Assembly (NCBI RefSeq): GCF_913053745.1
Contig: NZ_CAJXGF010000027.1
Span: 1 to 35,946, forward strand
Length of the DNA stretch: 35,946 nucleotides
DNA from: an uncultured Nitratireductor sp.
GTDB taxonomy: Bacteria; Pseudomonadota; Alphaproteobacteria; Rhizobiales; Rhizobiaceae
Reading direction: 5' to 3'
Part shown: piece by piece, positions 1 through 8,411 of the stretch
Numbering within the stretch: position 1 is the stretch's first letter
How the letters are laid out: every line of letters starts with the position of its first letter
The notes under the pieces: model-generated
The model's database searches: none
The model's input: only the letters and a program-made list of their open reading frames with translations
What the model was told of the DNA's origin: nothing
Made by a program: the position numbers and the translations under genes

Positions 1-135
1 CCCGCGCGCGCGGGCCGCGGCCCGGATCGCATCCAGCGCCTCATCGACCAGCAGGTGTTCATCGCCGGAGACGAGGTAGCAGGGCGCCAGGTTTTTCTTC
101 AGGTGGGCGGGAAGCTGCTTGCTCTGGAGTTTCAA
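1..135 (-). CDS. holA: DNA polymerase III delta subunit, N-terminal fragment
   Basis: This is the first 45 codons of a gene that runs off the left edge. Delta is the clamp-loader subunit that opens the beta sliding clamp. The reading frame begins with TTG at 135 and encodes a start of the form LKLQSKQLPAHLKKNLAPCY followed by LVSGDEHLLVDEALDAIRAA. That pattern (Q/L-rich start, then YLVSGDE-LL--E--DAIR) is the usual HolA N-terminus, including the strand before the degenerate P-loop. It lies 7 bases after the Trm112-type gene on the same strand, so the two are probably co-transcribed. The style resembles gammaproteobacterial HolA more than rhizobial HolA, by eye only. The start codon is the weakest part of the call. 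Confidence 0.72.
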   Translation of the reverse strand, partial: MKLQSKQLPAHLKKNLAPCYLVSGDEHLLVDEALDAIRAAARARG

Positions 136-142
136 TGCCTTA

Positions 143-400
143 TTAGCCGCCTAGCTGCTCGAGATTGACGGACTCGTCTTCGAGCAGCACCGGGATGCCG
201 TCCATGATCGGGTACAGGACCTTGCCGTCGTCAGTGACGAGGGCCGCGTCCATCGAACCGGCGAGAACGTTCCCGTCGCGGTTCCTGAGCGTGCCCGCCT
301 CGATCGCGGCATTCACCTTGCCGAGAAGGTCCCGGCGCGCGAGGGTCAGGCCCTTTTGCGTAACGGGACAGCGGAGGATTTGCAGCAAGCGCTTTTCCAT
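143..400 (-). CDS. Trm112 family protein (YcaR-like)
   Basis: A small protein of 85 residues starting [20 protein letters not shown] and ending in a [14 protein letters not shown] block. The LL-IL-CP-T start and the YPI-DGIPVLL end are the signature of the Trm112/YcaR family. In eukaryotes Trm112 activates methyltransferases; in bacteria the role is mostly undefined. Only one cysteine of the usual zinc pair is present. I chose the ATG at 400 because the family starts there; an in-frame ATG at 439 would add 13 unrelated residues. holA follows directly. The insert of about 20 residues between the two signatures ([13 protein letters not shown] region) is typical of gammaproteobacterial members as far as I recall, which is one reason to suspect this end is foreign to the rest of the window. 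Confidence 0.82.
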   Translation of the reverse strand: MEKRLLQILRCPVTQKGLTLARRDLLGKVNAAIEAGTLRNRDGNVLAGSMDAALVTDDGKVLYPIMDGIPVLLEDESVNLEQLGG

Positions 401-448
401 GGCGTTCGAGACTTGATTACACCTCGACCGGCCGGCCAATACAAGCGC

Positions 449-496
449 TCAGGCGCCGGCAACCGGCCGCCCGGCGGACAGGGCCGCGACCAGCTC
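449..496 (-). pseudogene. possible 3' end of an upstream gene cut by the junction
   Basis: On the minus strand an open frame ends with residues [16 protein letters not shown] and a TGA at 451-449, 48 bases before the Trm112 start. Its codons are plausible coding sequence, and a gene just upstream of Trm112 would be expected in an operon. Beyond about 500 the frame only continues as the antisense of pnp, so at most 16 codons can be real. I cannot identify the protein from this fragment. Confidence 0.25.
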
Positions 497-2116
497 GTCG
501 TTGCCGGTACGGGCGATGCCGTCTTGATGGTGGAATCGGAAGCACAGCAGCTTCCCGAGGACGTCATGCTCGGCGCTGTCATGTTCGGCCACAAAAACTT
601 CCAGCCGGTCATCGACGCGGTCATCAAACTCGCTGAAGTCGCCGCCAAGGAGCCCCGCGATTTCACACCGCCGGATCTCTCCGAGCTCGAAGGCGAGATG
701 CTGAAGACCGTCGAGAACGAACTGCGCGAAGCCTATAAGATCACCGACAAGCAGCAGCGTTACGACGCCGTCGACGCTGCCAAGGCCAAGGTGAAAGAAA
801 CGCTCCTGCCGGAAGGTGAGGAAGAGACCAAGTGGTCGGCCGAACAGGTCAACACCGTTTTCAAGAGCCTGCAGGGCAAGATCGTTCGGTGGAACATCCT
901 CGATACCGGCGGCCGCATCGACGGACGCGATCTGAAGACGGTTCGCCCGATCGTCGCCGAGGCCGGTCTTCTGCCGCGCACGCACGGTTCGGCGCTCTTC
1001 ACCCGTGGTGAGACGCAGGCCCTCGTGGTGGCCACGCTGGGCACCGGCGAAGACGAGCAGTTCATCGACTCGCTCACCGGCACCTACAAGGAGTCTTTCC
1101 TTCTGCACTACAACTTCCCGCCCTATTCCGTGGGCGAGACGGGCCGCATGGGTTCGCCCGGCCGTCGCGAGATCGGTCATGGCAAGCTCGCATGGCGCGC
1201 TATTCACCCGATGCTGCCGGAAGCGGATCAGTTCCCCTACACGCTGCGTGTCGTTTCCGAGATCACCGAATCCAACGGCTCGTCTTCCATGGCGACCGTC
1301 TGCGGCACCTCGCTGGCGCTGATGGATGCCGGTGTACCGCTGGCAAAACCGGTTGCCGGAATCGCCATGGGCCTGATCAAGGAAGACGAGCGCTTCGCCG
1401 TTCTCTCCGACATCCTGGGTGACGAAGATCACTTGGGCGACATGGACTTCAAGGTCGCCGGCACGGATGAAGGCATCACTTCCTTGCAGATGGACATCAA
1501 GATCGATGGTATCACCGAGGAGATCATGCAGATCGCCCTCGACCAGGCCAAGGACGGCCGTCTGCACATTCTCGGCGAGATGGCCAAGGCCCTTTCCGAG
1601 AGCCGCGGGGAGCTGGGCGAATTCGCTCCGCGCATCGAGGTCATGCAGATCCCGACCGACAAGATCCGCGACGTGATCGGTTCCGGCGGCAAGGTGATCC
1701 GCGAGATCGTCGAGAAGACCGGCGCCAAGATCAACATCGAGGACGACGGTACGGTGAAGATCGCTTCTTCCAATGCCAAGGAGATCGAGGCCGCGAAGAA
1801 GTGGATCCACTCCATCACTGCAGAGCCGGAAGTGGGCGAGATCTACGAAGGCACGGTCGTCAAGACCGCCGACTTCGGAGCTTTCGTGAACTTCTTCGGC
1901 CCGCGTGACGGTCTGGTACACATCTCGCAGCTTGCGCAGGAGCGTGTCGGCAAGACCACCGATGTCGTCAAGGAAGGCGATAAGGTGTTCGTGAAACTGA
2001 TGGGCTTCGACGAGCGCGGCAAGGTCCGCCTCTCCATGAAGGTCGTTGACCAGGAGACCGGCAAGGAAATTGTCCGTGAGAAGAAGAAGGAAGAGGCCGA
2101 GGACGCCGAAGGCTGA
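494..2116 (+). CDS. pnp: Polyribonucleotide nucleotidyltransferase, 5'-truncated
   Basis: PNPase degrades RNA 3' to 5' by phosphorolysis in the degradosome and as a trimer. The recognisable protein starts at [20 protein letters not shown] (position 494), about residue 170 of the normal ~710, and then runs intact to the end: alpha-helical linker, second RNase PH core ([23 protein letters not shown], the [17 protein letters not shown] block), KH domain with [15 protein letters not shown], and S1 domain with [16 protein letters not shown], then a charged tail. The first RNase PH domain and the start codon are absent. The frame stays open back to 356 but those 46 codons are antisense to the Trm112 region and do not resemble PNPase. 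No rpsO is seen before it. The protein as present would not be functional PNPase. Confidence 0.9.
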   Translation, partial: LVVAGTGDAVLMVESEAQQLPEDVMLGAVMFGHKNFQPVIDAVIKLAEVAAKEPRDFTPPDLSELEGEMLKTVENELREAYKITDKQQRYDAVDAAKAKVKETLLPEGEEETKWSAEQVNTVFKSLQGKIVRWNILDTGGRIDGRDLKTVRPIVAEAGLLPRTHGSALFTRGETQALVVATLGTGEDEQFIDSLTGTYKESFLLHYNFPPYSVGETGRMGSPGRREIGHGKLAWRAIHPMLPEADQFPYTLRVVSEITESNGSSSMATVCGTSLALMDAGVPLAKPVAGIAMGLIKEDERFAVLSDILGDEDHLGDMDFKVAGTDEGITSLQMDIKIDGITEEIMQIALDQAKDGRLHILGEMAKALSESRGELGEFAPRIEVMQIPTDKIRDVIGSGGKVIREIVEKTGAKINIEDDGTVKIASSNAKEIEAAKKWIHSITAEPEVGEIYEGTVVKTADFGAFVNFFGPRDGLVHISQLAQERVGKTTDVVKEGDKVFVKLMGFDERGKVRLSMKVVDQETGKEIVREKKKEEAEDAEG

Positions 2117-2139
2117 ACTTGCTTCCCTTCTGAACGACG

Positions 2140-2173
2140 AGCGGGCGCGCGCCTTCATGGCCGCGCCCGTTTT
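2140..2173 (+). terminator. Putative intrinsic terminator of pnp
   Basis: A GC-rich hairpin: GCGGGCGCG (2141-2149) pairs with CGCGCCCGT (2162-2170), continued by GCC/GGC around a TTCAT loop, followed by a short TTTT. It sits 24 bases after the pnp stop and before the methyltransferase RBS. The U-run is short, so it may be partial. Confidence 0.55.
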
Positions 2174-2190
2174 CACATCCGGAATTTAAG

Positions 2191-3207
2191 ATGAAGAACG
2201 ATACACCTCTTGCCACCCTTTTGTTTCCGTTCGAGCGCGGGCTGATCGATCCGCCGGGCGCGGAGGATCGTGTGCTTTTTCTTGGCGCACCGGGAACGTT
2301 TCGTCTTCCCCCCGATTTTGCTGGAGATATGGCCGCCGTGCAGGGCTATCGGCCCGATTATCTGGCTCTCCAGCGAGGTGGCTTTTCCGTCACTCCTGAA
2401 CCGGTAGGGGAAAAATATGACCTTGCGCTGCTCCTGCTTGGCCGACACCGGCGCGAGAACGAGCAACGTCTGGCGGAGGCTTTGAAGCGCACCCGACCCG
2501 GTGCCAGAATTGTGGCGGCTTGCGCCAAAAAGGACGGCGGCGGCAGTGTGCGCAAGCGCATGGGGGCTCTTCTCGAGCTGGAGGACCATGCTTCCAAGCA
2601 TCACGGCGTCGTCTTCTGGCTGCGCCGCCCGGATGCGGTCGAGACGGCTCTGACCGCACTGAATGTGGGGAAAAGTGCGGCGGACGGCTACATCACCGCC
2701 GCGGGTGGATTCTCCGATGATGGCGTAGATCCGGGCTCGGCCATGCTCGTCGATTGTCTGCCGGCTGATCTGTCAGGAGCAATCGCCGATTTCGCTGCTG
2801 GCTGGGGTTATCTTTCCGTTGCGGCGGTCGCGCGCGCGCCGGATGTGAAGAGCCTTGATCTTTATGAGGCCCATCACGCCTCGCTGGAAGCTGCCCGGTG
2901 CAACATGGCTGCCAGAGCGCCGCGGATGTCGGCACGTTTCTTTTGGCAGGATCTTCTGGGTGAGCCGGTGAACGAGCGCTATGACGTCATCCTGATGAAC
3001 CCGCCGTTTCATCGCGGCCGGGCTGCAGAGCCCGATATGGGGCACGGGATGATTGCAGCGGCCGCGAAGGCGCTCAAGCCGCGCGGTAGGCTTTTCCTCG
3101 TTGCCAACAGACAGCTTGCCTACGAGGAAAGTCTGGAAAAACATTTCGCGGCACAGGGTGAGCTGCGCCGCGATACGGTGTTCAAGGTATTGTGGGCACG
3201 CAAATAG
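2191..3207 (+). CDS. Class I SAM-dependent methyltransferase, RsmC-like
   Basis: A 338-residue protein with the two-part architecture of RsmC/RlmG enzymes, which methylate guanine N2 in rRNA. The N-terminal half is a degenerate Rossmann-like domain; the C-terminal half carries the catalytic domain, with DFAAGWGYLSVAAV as the SAM-binding loop (about residues 203-216), an acidic LDLYEAHH strand end, and the substrate motif NPPF at about residues 270-273 (context VILMNPPFHRG). It follows pnp on the same strand, a linkage common in Hyphomicrobiales. The start at 2191 is the first ATG after the pnp terminator. Whether G1207 of 16S rRNA is the target is not shown by the sequence. It converges on fabI with a 21-base gap. 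Confidence 0.82.
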   Translation: MKNDTPLATLLFPFERGLIDPPGAEDRVLFLGAPGTFRLPPDFAGDMAAVQGYRPDYLALQRGGFSVTPEPVGEKYDLALLLLGRHRRENEQRLAEALKRTRPGARIVAACAKKDGGGSVRKRMGALLELEDHASKHHGVVFWLRRPDAVETALTALNVGKSAADGYITAAGGFSDDGVDPGSAMLVDCLPADLSGAIADFAAGWGYLSVAAVARAPDVKSLDLYEAHHASLEAARCNMAARAPRMSARFFWQDLLGEPVNERYDVILMNPPFHRGRAAEPDMGHGMIAAAAKALKPRGRLFLVANRQLAYEESLEKHFAAQGELRRDTVFKVLWARK

Positions 3208-3228
3208 GACGCCCGGTTGAGCGAGGCG

Positions 3229-4047
3229 TCAGTCGTCGCCAGTGGCCGCGCTCAGCCGCTTCAATTCTTCCATGGTGGGCATGGAAACGGTGTTGTAGCC
3301 GGAATCCACATAGTGGATCTCGCCGGTCACGCCCGACGAGAGGTCCGAAAGCAGATAGAGCGCCGAACCGCCAATCTCGTCGATTACCACGGTGCGTCTG
3401 AGCGGTGCATTGCGCTGCTGGTAGGAGAACATGTAGCGCGCATCGGAGATGCCGGCGCCGGCCAGTGTGCGTACAGGTCCCGCTGAAATCGCATTGACGC
3501 GAATGTTGCGCGGACCATAGTCGCTCGCCAGATAGCGCACGCTGGCCTCAAGACCGGCCTTGGCTACGCCCATAACATTGTAATTGGGCATGACGCGGGT
3601 AGAGCCGGCATAGGTCAGCGTCAGCATCTGCCCGCCATTGTCCATCATTTCCGCTGCTTTACGGGCGATTTCCGTAAAGGAGTAGCAGGATATGATCATG
3701 GTTCGGACAAAGTTGTCGCGCGTGGTGTTGGCGTAGAGGCCCTTCAGTTCGCTGCGGTCGGAAAAGCCGATCGCATGCACGATGAAGTCCAGAGAACCCC
3801 ACTCTTCTTTCAGGCCGTCGAACACGCCGTTTATGGAGGCGCTGTCTTCCACGTCGCACGGGAACAGAAGCTTGGAACCTGCCTTCTCGGCCAGCGGTTT
3901 CACGCGGCGCCCGAAGGCCTCGCCCTGATAGGTGAAAGCCAGTTCCGCACCGTGCTCGGCAAGCTTTTTGGCGATGCCCCATGCAATCGAGTGATCGTTG
4001 GCGACCCCCATGATGAGGCCGCGCTTACCTTTCATCAAACCGTCCAT
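3229..4047 (-). CDS. fabI: Enoyl-[acyl-carrier-protein] reductase (NADH)
   Basis: FabI reduces trans-2-enoyl-ACP in the last step of each fatty-acid elongation cycle. The protein has 272 residues, starts MDGLMKGKRGLIMGVANDHS (the GxxxxxSxA nucleotide loop of FabI) and has the catalytic set Tyr146, Tyr156 and Lys163 in the contexts LTLTYAG and PNYNVMGVAK. These positions match E. coli FabI numbering, which supports the start at 4047 rather than an upstream ATG at 4083 inside fabB. It begins 10 bases after the fabB stop, so fabA-fabB-fabI form one minus-strand operon. This enzyme class is the triclosan target; resistance cannot be read here. Confidence 0.95.
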   Translation of the reverse strand: MDGLMKGKRGLIMGVANDHSIAWGIAKKLAEHGAELAFTYQGEAFGRRVKPLAEKAGSKLLFPCDVEDSASINGVFDGLKEEWGSLDFIVHAIGFSDRSELKGLYANTTRDNFVRTMIISCYSFTEIARKAAEMMDNGGQMLTLTYAGSTRVMPNYNVMGVAKAGLEASVRYLASDYGPRNIRVNAISAGPVRTLAGAGISDARYMFSYQQRNAPLRRTVVIDEIGGSALYLLSDLSSGVTGEIHYVDSGYNTVSMPTMEELKRLSAATGDD

Positions 4048-4057
4048 GGTTCGTATT

Positions 4058-5278
4058 TCACCCTGCGTAACGCTGGAAAACAAGCGTGGCGTTGGTACCG
4101 CCGAAGCCGAAAGAATTCGACAGGACCGTGTCTATCTTGGCATTGTCGATGCGCTGGCGCACAATCGGCATGCCGTCGAATTCCGGATCCAGTTCGGTAA
4201 TGTGCGCGCTCTCTCCGATGAAGCCTTCCTGCATCATCAGGATCGAGTAGATCGATTCCTGCGCCCCAGCGCCGCCAAGCGAATGGCCGGTCAGGGACTT
4301 GGTCGAAGCAATGTGCGGAATGTCGTTACCAAACACTTCGCGCACGGCGCCCATCTCGCCGGAATCGCCCACCGGCGTCGCTGTGCCATGCGTGTTGATA
4401 TAATCGACCTTGCCGTCCACCGTGGATAGTGCCTGGCGCATGCAGCGTACCGCGCCTTCGCCCGAAAGCGCGACCATGTCGTAGCCATCCGAGGTCGCGC
4501 CGTAGCCGGTAAGCTCGGCGTAGATTTTCGCGCCGCGCGCCTTGGCGTGCTCCAACTCTTCTAAAACCAGGACGCCAGCGCCGCCGGCGATGACGAAACC
4601 GTCACGCGTCACATCGTAGGCGCGCGAAGCCGTGGCGGGCGTGTCGTTGTGCTTCGACGACATGGCGCCCATGGCGTCGAAAAGGTTCGACATGGTCCAG
4701 TCGAGGTCTTCGTGGCCGCCGGCGAACATCATGTCTTGCTTGCCCCACTGGATCATCTCCGCCGCATTCCCGATGCAGTGCGCCGAAGTCGAGCAGGCCG
4801 ACGAGATCGAGTAATTCACGCCGTGGATCTTGAACCAGGTCGCGAGCGTTGCCGATGCTGTGGATGACATGGCCTTTGGCACGGCAAACGGTCCGATGCG
4901 CTTGGGCGAACCCTTGTCGATGGTCGTCTGCGCGGCTTCCACGATGGTGCGGGTGGAGGGGCCGCCCGAGCCCATGATGATACCGGTGCGTTCGTTGGTG
5001 ATATCGCCCTGTTCGAGGCCGGCGTCGGCGATGGCTTGCTCCATGGCGACGTGATTCCATGCGCCGCCCTTGGAAAGGAAGCGCATCGCACGGCGGTCGA
5101 CCAGTTCGGCCGGGTCGAGTGTCGGTGCTCCCCAGACCTGGCAGCGGAAGCCGTGATCGGCGAAATCCTGCGAGAAGGTAATGCCGGATTTCGCTTCACG
5201 CAACGAGGCGGTGACCTCATCGGCATTGTTGCCGATCGAGGAAACGATGCCGAGACCGGTAACGACGACGCGTCTCAT
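4058..5278 (-). CDS. fabB: 3-oxoacyl-[acyl-carrier-protein] synthase I
   Basis: KAS I condenses malonyl-ACP with acyl-ACP and is needed to extend cis-3-decenoyl-ACP to unsaturated fatty acids. The 406-residue protein has the Cys-His-His site: Cys162 in SSACSTSAH, His297 in [11 protein letters not shown], Lys327 and His332 in [15 protein letters not shown]. The start at 5278 ([10 protein letters not shown]) has an AAGGAG ribosome site 8 bases upstream; the in-frame ATG at 5299 lacks one. It follows fabA by 49 bases. FabB rather than FabF is chosen because of its pairing with fabA and its sequence style. Confidence 0.95.
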   Translation of the reverse strand: MRRVVVTGLGIVSSIGNNADEVTASLREAKSGITFSQDFADHGFRCQVWGAPTLDPAELVDRRAMRFLSKGGAWNHVAMEQAIADAGLEQGDITNERTGIIMGSGGPSTRTIVEAAQTTIDKGSPKRIGPFAVPKAMSSTASATLATWFKIHGVNYSISSACSTSAHCIGNAAEMIQWGKQDMMFAGGHEDLDWTMSNLFDAMGAMSSKHNDTPATASRAYDVTRDGFVIAGGAGVLVLEELEHAKARGAKIYAELTGYGATSDGYDMVALSGEGAVRCMRQALSTVDGKVDYINTHGTATPVGDSGEMGAVREVFGNDIPHIASTKSLTGHSLGGAGAQESIYSILMMQEGFIGESAHITELDPEFDGMPIVRQRIDNAKIDTVLSNSFGFGGTNATLVFQRYAG

Positions 5279-5327
5279 GATGCTCTCCTTGGGCCACACC
5301 GCGTGGCCGCCAGTGATGAATTGAAAA

Positions 5328-5840
5328 TCAGTCTTCCTGCTTGGCCAGACCGACGCGCAGGTCGGTTGCCTTATAGATGGGCTCGCCGTCGGCCTTCAGC
5401 CAGCCGTCGGCGATGCCGAGCACGAGACGGCCCTTCATGACACGCTTGAAATCGACGCCGTACTCGACCTTCTTGACCTCCGGCGTCACCATGCCCTTAA
5501 ACTTGACTTCACCGGTGGAGAGCGCCATGCCCTTGCCGGGCAAGCCGAGCCAACCGAGATAGAAACCCGTCATTTGCCACATCGCGTCCAGGCCGAGACA
5601 ACCCGGCATGACGGGATTGCCGATGAAATGACAGGGAAAGAACCAAAGGTCGGGTTTGATGTCGAGTTCGGCGCGAATATAGCCCTTTCCGAACTCGCCG
5701 CCTTCTTCCTGGATGTCGGTAATACGGTCGAACATTAGCATGGGCGGGGCGGGGAGTTGCGCATTGCCGGGGCCGAAAAGTTCACCCCGTCCGCAAGCCA
5801 AAAGGTCTTCGTAATCGTAGCTGTTTTTCGTTTGCGCCAT
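5328..5840 (-). CDS. fabA: 3-hydroxydecanoyl-ACP dehydratase/isomerase
   Basis: FabA dehydrates 3-hydroxydecanoyl-ACP and isomerises the product to the cis-3 form, the branch point to unsaturated fatty acids. The protein is 170 residues, the family's usual size. The active-site pair is visible: His71 in [12 protein letters not shown] and Asp85 in LGLDAMWQM. The start at 5840 ([14 protein letters not shown]) is preferred over 5909 on family length; a GGGATGG stretch lies upstream. First gene of the fabA-fabB-fabI operon and divergent from irr across 250 bases, where its promoter must lie. Confidence 0.95.
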   Translation of the reverse strand: MAQTKNSYDYEDLLACGRGELFGPGNAQLPAPPMLMFDRITDIQEEGGEFGKGYIRAELDIKPDLWFFPCHFIGNPVMPGCLGLDAMWQMTGFYLGWLGLPGKGMALSTGEVKFKGMVTPEVKKVEYGVDFKRVMKGRLVLGIADGWLKADGEPIYKATDLRVGLAKQED

Positions 5841-6090
5841 CAATAGCCATCCCGTCGGTGGTCCGGTCGTGCCGAGACCGTTCTTTTCATTGTCCGAACT
5901 CCCTATCACAGCTTGTTTCTTGCTGGAAACCGCCGTTTTGGGAATTTGCGATGCCCCGGGCGGCTGCCCCCGGAAAACTGCCGCTATTGATCGCTTTGAA
6001 TGGAGCGAATATATGTCAGGAGGGAATTGCTGCAGCTAGAACCTCAGCATTGGCCGAAGGTTCGGGCAACAGGAAGGACGGACGGGTTCA

Positions 6091-6519
6091 TTGTCGATTT
6101 CGAATGAAGCGCAGAACATCACGCTTGAGGAGCGCTTGAGAGACGCGGGCTTGCGCCCGACGCGTCAGCGCATCGCGCTCGCCGATCTTCTCTTTGCAGC
6201 CGGCGATCGTCATGTTTCCGCCGAAGCGCTGCACGAAGAAGCTCAGAATGCAGGGTTCTCGGTTTCGCTTGCCACCGTCTACAATACGTTGCACCAGTTC
6301 ACCGAAGCGGGCATGCTGCGCATTGTCCAGGTGGAAGGCGCGCGCACCTATTTCGATACCAATGTGTCGGACCACCACCATTTTTTCTACGAGGAAGACG
6401 AAACGGTTTTCGACATTCCCTCGCGCGGCGTTGAGGTTCGCAACCTGCCGGAGCCGCCGGACGGGACAGAGATCGCCAATGTCGATATCGTTGTACGGCT
6501 GCGGCGCAAGCGACACTGA
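6091..6519 (+). CDS. irr: Iron response regulator Irr (Fur family)
   Basis: Irr senses iron through haem status and represses or activates iron and haem genes in Hyphomicrobiales. The 142-residue protein has a winged-helix part (LRPTRQRIALADLLF, then SLATVYNTLHQF as recognition helix) and the Irr-specific triple-histidine patch in SDHHHFFYEE instead of the full Fur metal sites. No N-terminal haem-regulatory Cys-Pro motif as in Bradyrhizobium Irr is present, which fits the Rhizobium/Brucella-like class. The start is TTG at 6091, with a GGAAGGACGG purine stretch just before; there is no in-frame ATG nearby. Its position beside fabA is conserved in relatives to my knowledge. Confidence 0.93.
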   Translation: MSISNEAQNITLEERLRDAGLRPTRQRIALADLLFAAGDRHVSAEALHEEAQNAGFSVSLATVYNTLHQFTEAGMLRIVQVEGARTYFDTNVSDHHHFFYEEDETVFDIPSRGVEVRNLPEPPDGTEIANVDIVVRLRRKRH

Positions 6520-6532
6520 CGCGACTTGTTTC

Positions 6533-7096
6533 TCAGTCCTTCACCGTCTCGCCGGGATAGGCACCCCAGATAAGCGACTGGTTCACCCAACCTGAATGGC
6601 CGGCGAATTCCATCTCGCACCAGTCGCCATTGCAGACCTTGATCGATCCGATTGCACCTGGCTCGATGCGAGCCAGCAGGCGGGCGTCCTCGCGGGGGTC
6701 AGACCGCAGGTCGATGTCGGCTTCCTTACCCTTGAACCAGGGGGCAGCAATGCCGGTGCGGCGTCCCGAGAGCAGCGCCTGGTTGATCCAGCCTTCCGCG
6801 CCGTCGGCGTCACGCACCCGGCGCCAATTGTCGTATTCCTGAATGATCTCCATGGGCAGGCCGGATTTCAGGTACATCCAGTTCACCGCGTAGCTCAGAC
6901 CTGGCCCTATGCGCATGTTGACACGGCTCGACTTCAGGCTGACGAAACGCGGCAGCGGGAGACCGCTCGGACCGACTTTCACATTCTGTTCGGTGTTCGT
7001 CTGCGCTTGACTTGAAACGGGAGTTGCCGACAGCAACGCGACCGTGAGCGCGGCGAACAATAAACGGAACGGCACGCTAATGGTTTTTCTCAACAT
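6533..7096 (-). CDS. Secreted SH3-domain protein
   Basis: A 187-residue exported protein. Residues 1-32 form a signal peptide (basic MLRKTISVPFR start, hydrophobic LLFAALTVALL core, likely cut after SSQAQ). Two bacterial SH3 repeats follow: VNMRIGPGLSYAVNW with WRRVRDADGAEGWINQALL, and IDLRSDPREDARLLA with WCEMEFAGHSGWVNQSLIWG. Such domains usually bind peptidoglycan peptides or metal in the periplasm. No enzymatic domain is present, so a binding or scaffolding role is inferred. It converges on irr with a 13-base gap. Confidence 0.82.
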   Translation of the reverse strand: MLRKTISVPFRLLFAALTVALLSATPVSSQAQTNTEQNVKVGPSGLPLPRFVSLKSSRVNMRIGPGLSYAVNWMYLKSGLPMEIIQEYDNWRRVRDADGAEGWINQALLSGRRTGIAAPWFKGKEADIDLRSDPREDARLLARIEPGAIGSIKVCNGDWCEMEFAGHSGWVNQSLIWGAYPGETVKD

Positions 7097-7401
7097 TTGT
7101 ATTCCATCTGTATCGGCCGCGAGCGCAAATGTTGGACACAGAAAGTCACTAGCAACATCATGATTCTATGGGAATTTGCGATTTTGGCATTCGACATCGA
7201 GCGGGTTCCGAACGTCAAATTCATTCCGCTGGCCGGCATCACAAACTCCGGTAACCCTTGTTCCGGCGGAACGAGCGCTTCCACCCTTTTTCTTTGTCTT
7301 GGCGCCCCCTGCTTGATAGAGAGAAGGCAGCCCTGCTCGGCATTGCAGTGTCGTTTATCTTGGTTAAAGAGGTATCAACAGGGCGTTATTTTGGAGACCA
7401 T
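7097..7401. other. Divergent intergenic region between the SH3 gene and the hydroxyacid dehydrogenase
   Basis: About 305 bases without a supported gene. It must carry promoters in both directions. A weak candidate for the plus strand is TTGCAG (7343-7348), a 16-base spacer and TAAAGA (7365-7370). The open frame from 7258 into the dehydrogenase has no family similarity and no good RBS at its start. I see no strong repeat or RNA structure. Confidence 0.4.
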
Positions 7402-8403
7402 ATGACCGTCAGGAAGAAGCCTCTCGTCGTCATCACCCGCAAGCTGCCGGATCAGGTCGAAACGCGCATGCGCGAGCTGTTCGACGCACGTCTCAATCTC
7501 GACGACAAGCGCATGTCGCAGCCCGAACTGGTGGCCGCGGTCAAGGAAGCCGACGTTCTTGTTCCCACAATCACCGACCGTATCGATGCCGCCCTCATCG
7601 CCCAGGCAGGCGAGCGATTGAAGCTGATCGCCAATTTCGGCAACGGCGTCGACAATATCGATGTTGCCGCAGCAGCCAAAAAAGGCATTACCGTTACCAA
7701 CACACCCAATGTGCTCAACGAAGACACCGCCGACATGACCATGGCGCTCATGCTCGCGGTGCCGCGTCGCTTGACGGAGGGTGCGGAGCTCCTGCGCAGC
7801 GGCGAAAAATGGGGCGGATGGTCGCCCACATGGATGCTGGGGCACCGCATCTGGGGCAAACGTCTCGGCATTGTCGGCATGGGACGCGTGGGTACCGCGG
7901 TAGCGCGCCGGGCCAAGGCTTTCGGCCTGTCGATCCATTACCACAACCGTCAACGCGTGGCACCGGCCATCGAGGACGAACTGGAGGCGACCTATTGGGA
8001 CAGCCTCGACCAGATGCTCGCCCGCATGGACATAATCTCCGTCAATTGCCCCTCCACGCCCGCAACGTTCCATCTCCTGTCCGCACGGCGGCTCGAGCTG
8101 ATGCAGCCGCGTGCCTATGTGGTGAACACGGCACGCGGCGACGTGGTGGACGAGGATGCGCTGATCCGCCTGATCGAAGAGGGAAAGCTGGCCGGTGCCG
8201 GGCTCGATGTGTTCGAGCATGAACCGTCGGTCAATCCCAAACTCCTGAAACTCGCGCAGAAGAACAAGATTGTCATCCTGCCGCATATGGGCTCGGCCAC
8301 AATCGAGGGCCGCGTCGACATGGGGGAGAAGGTGATTATAAATATCCGCACTCTATACGATGGCCATCGCCCGCCGGACAGAGTGTTGCCCCGGAACGTC
8401 TGA
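7402..8403 (+). CDS. D-2-hydroxyacid dehydrogenase (glyoxylate/hydroxypyruvate reductase type)
   Basis: A 333-residue NAD(P)-dependent dehydrogenase of the D-isomer family, probably reducing glyoxylate or hydroxypyruvate to glycolate or D-glycerate. The Rossmann loop is LGIVGMGRVGTAVARRAKAF, followed by HYHNRQR; arginine after the second strand instead of aspartate suggests NADPH preference. The Arg-Glu-His catalytic set is in VNTARGDVVDEDAL, AGLDVFEHEP and LPHMGSAT. The ATG at 7402 is chosen because GGAG lies 6 bases upstream and family homology begins there; the frame's extension to 7258 is not family-like. It ends 8 bases before the convergent MoeB-type gene. Confidence 0.88.
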   Translation: MTVRKKPLVVITRKLPDQVETRMRELFDARLNLDDKRMSQPELVAAVKEADVLVPTITDRIDAALIAQAGERLKLIANFGNGVDNIDVAAAAKKGITVTNTPNVLNEDTADMTMALMLAVPRRLTEGAELLRSGEKWGGWSPTWMLGHRIWGKRLGIVGMGRVGTAVARRAKAFGLSIHYHNRQRVAPAIEDELEATYWDSLDQMLARMDIISVNCPSTPATFHLLSARRLELMQPRAYVVNTARGDVVDEDALIRLIEEGKLAGAGLDVFEHEPSVNPKLLKLAQKNKIVILPHMGSATIEGRVDMGEKVIINIRTLYDGHRPPDRVLPRNV

Positions 8404-8411
8404 GCAGGCTT

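Noticed and set aside
356..493. In-frame extension of pnp to 356
   Set aside because: These codons are antisense to the Trm112 region and show no PNPase N-terminal features.
449..2176. Long minus-strand open frame of 575 codons over pnp
   Set aside because: It is the antisense of the PNPase coding region and shows no family features; high GC and codon bias leave the antisense frame open. Only its last ~16 codons (before the junction) could be real.
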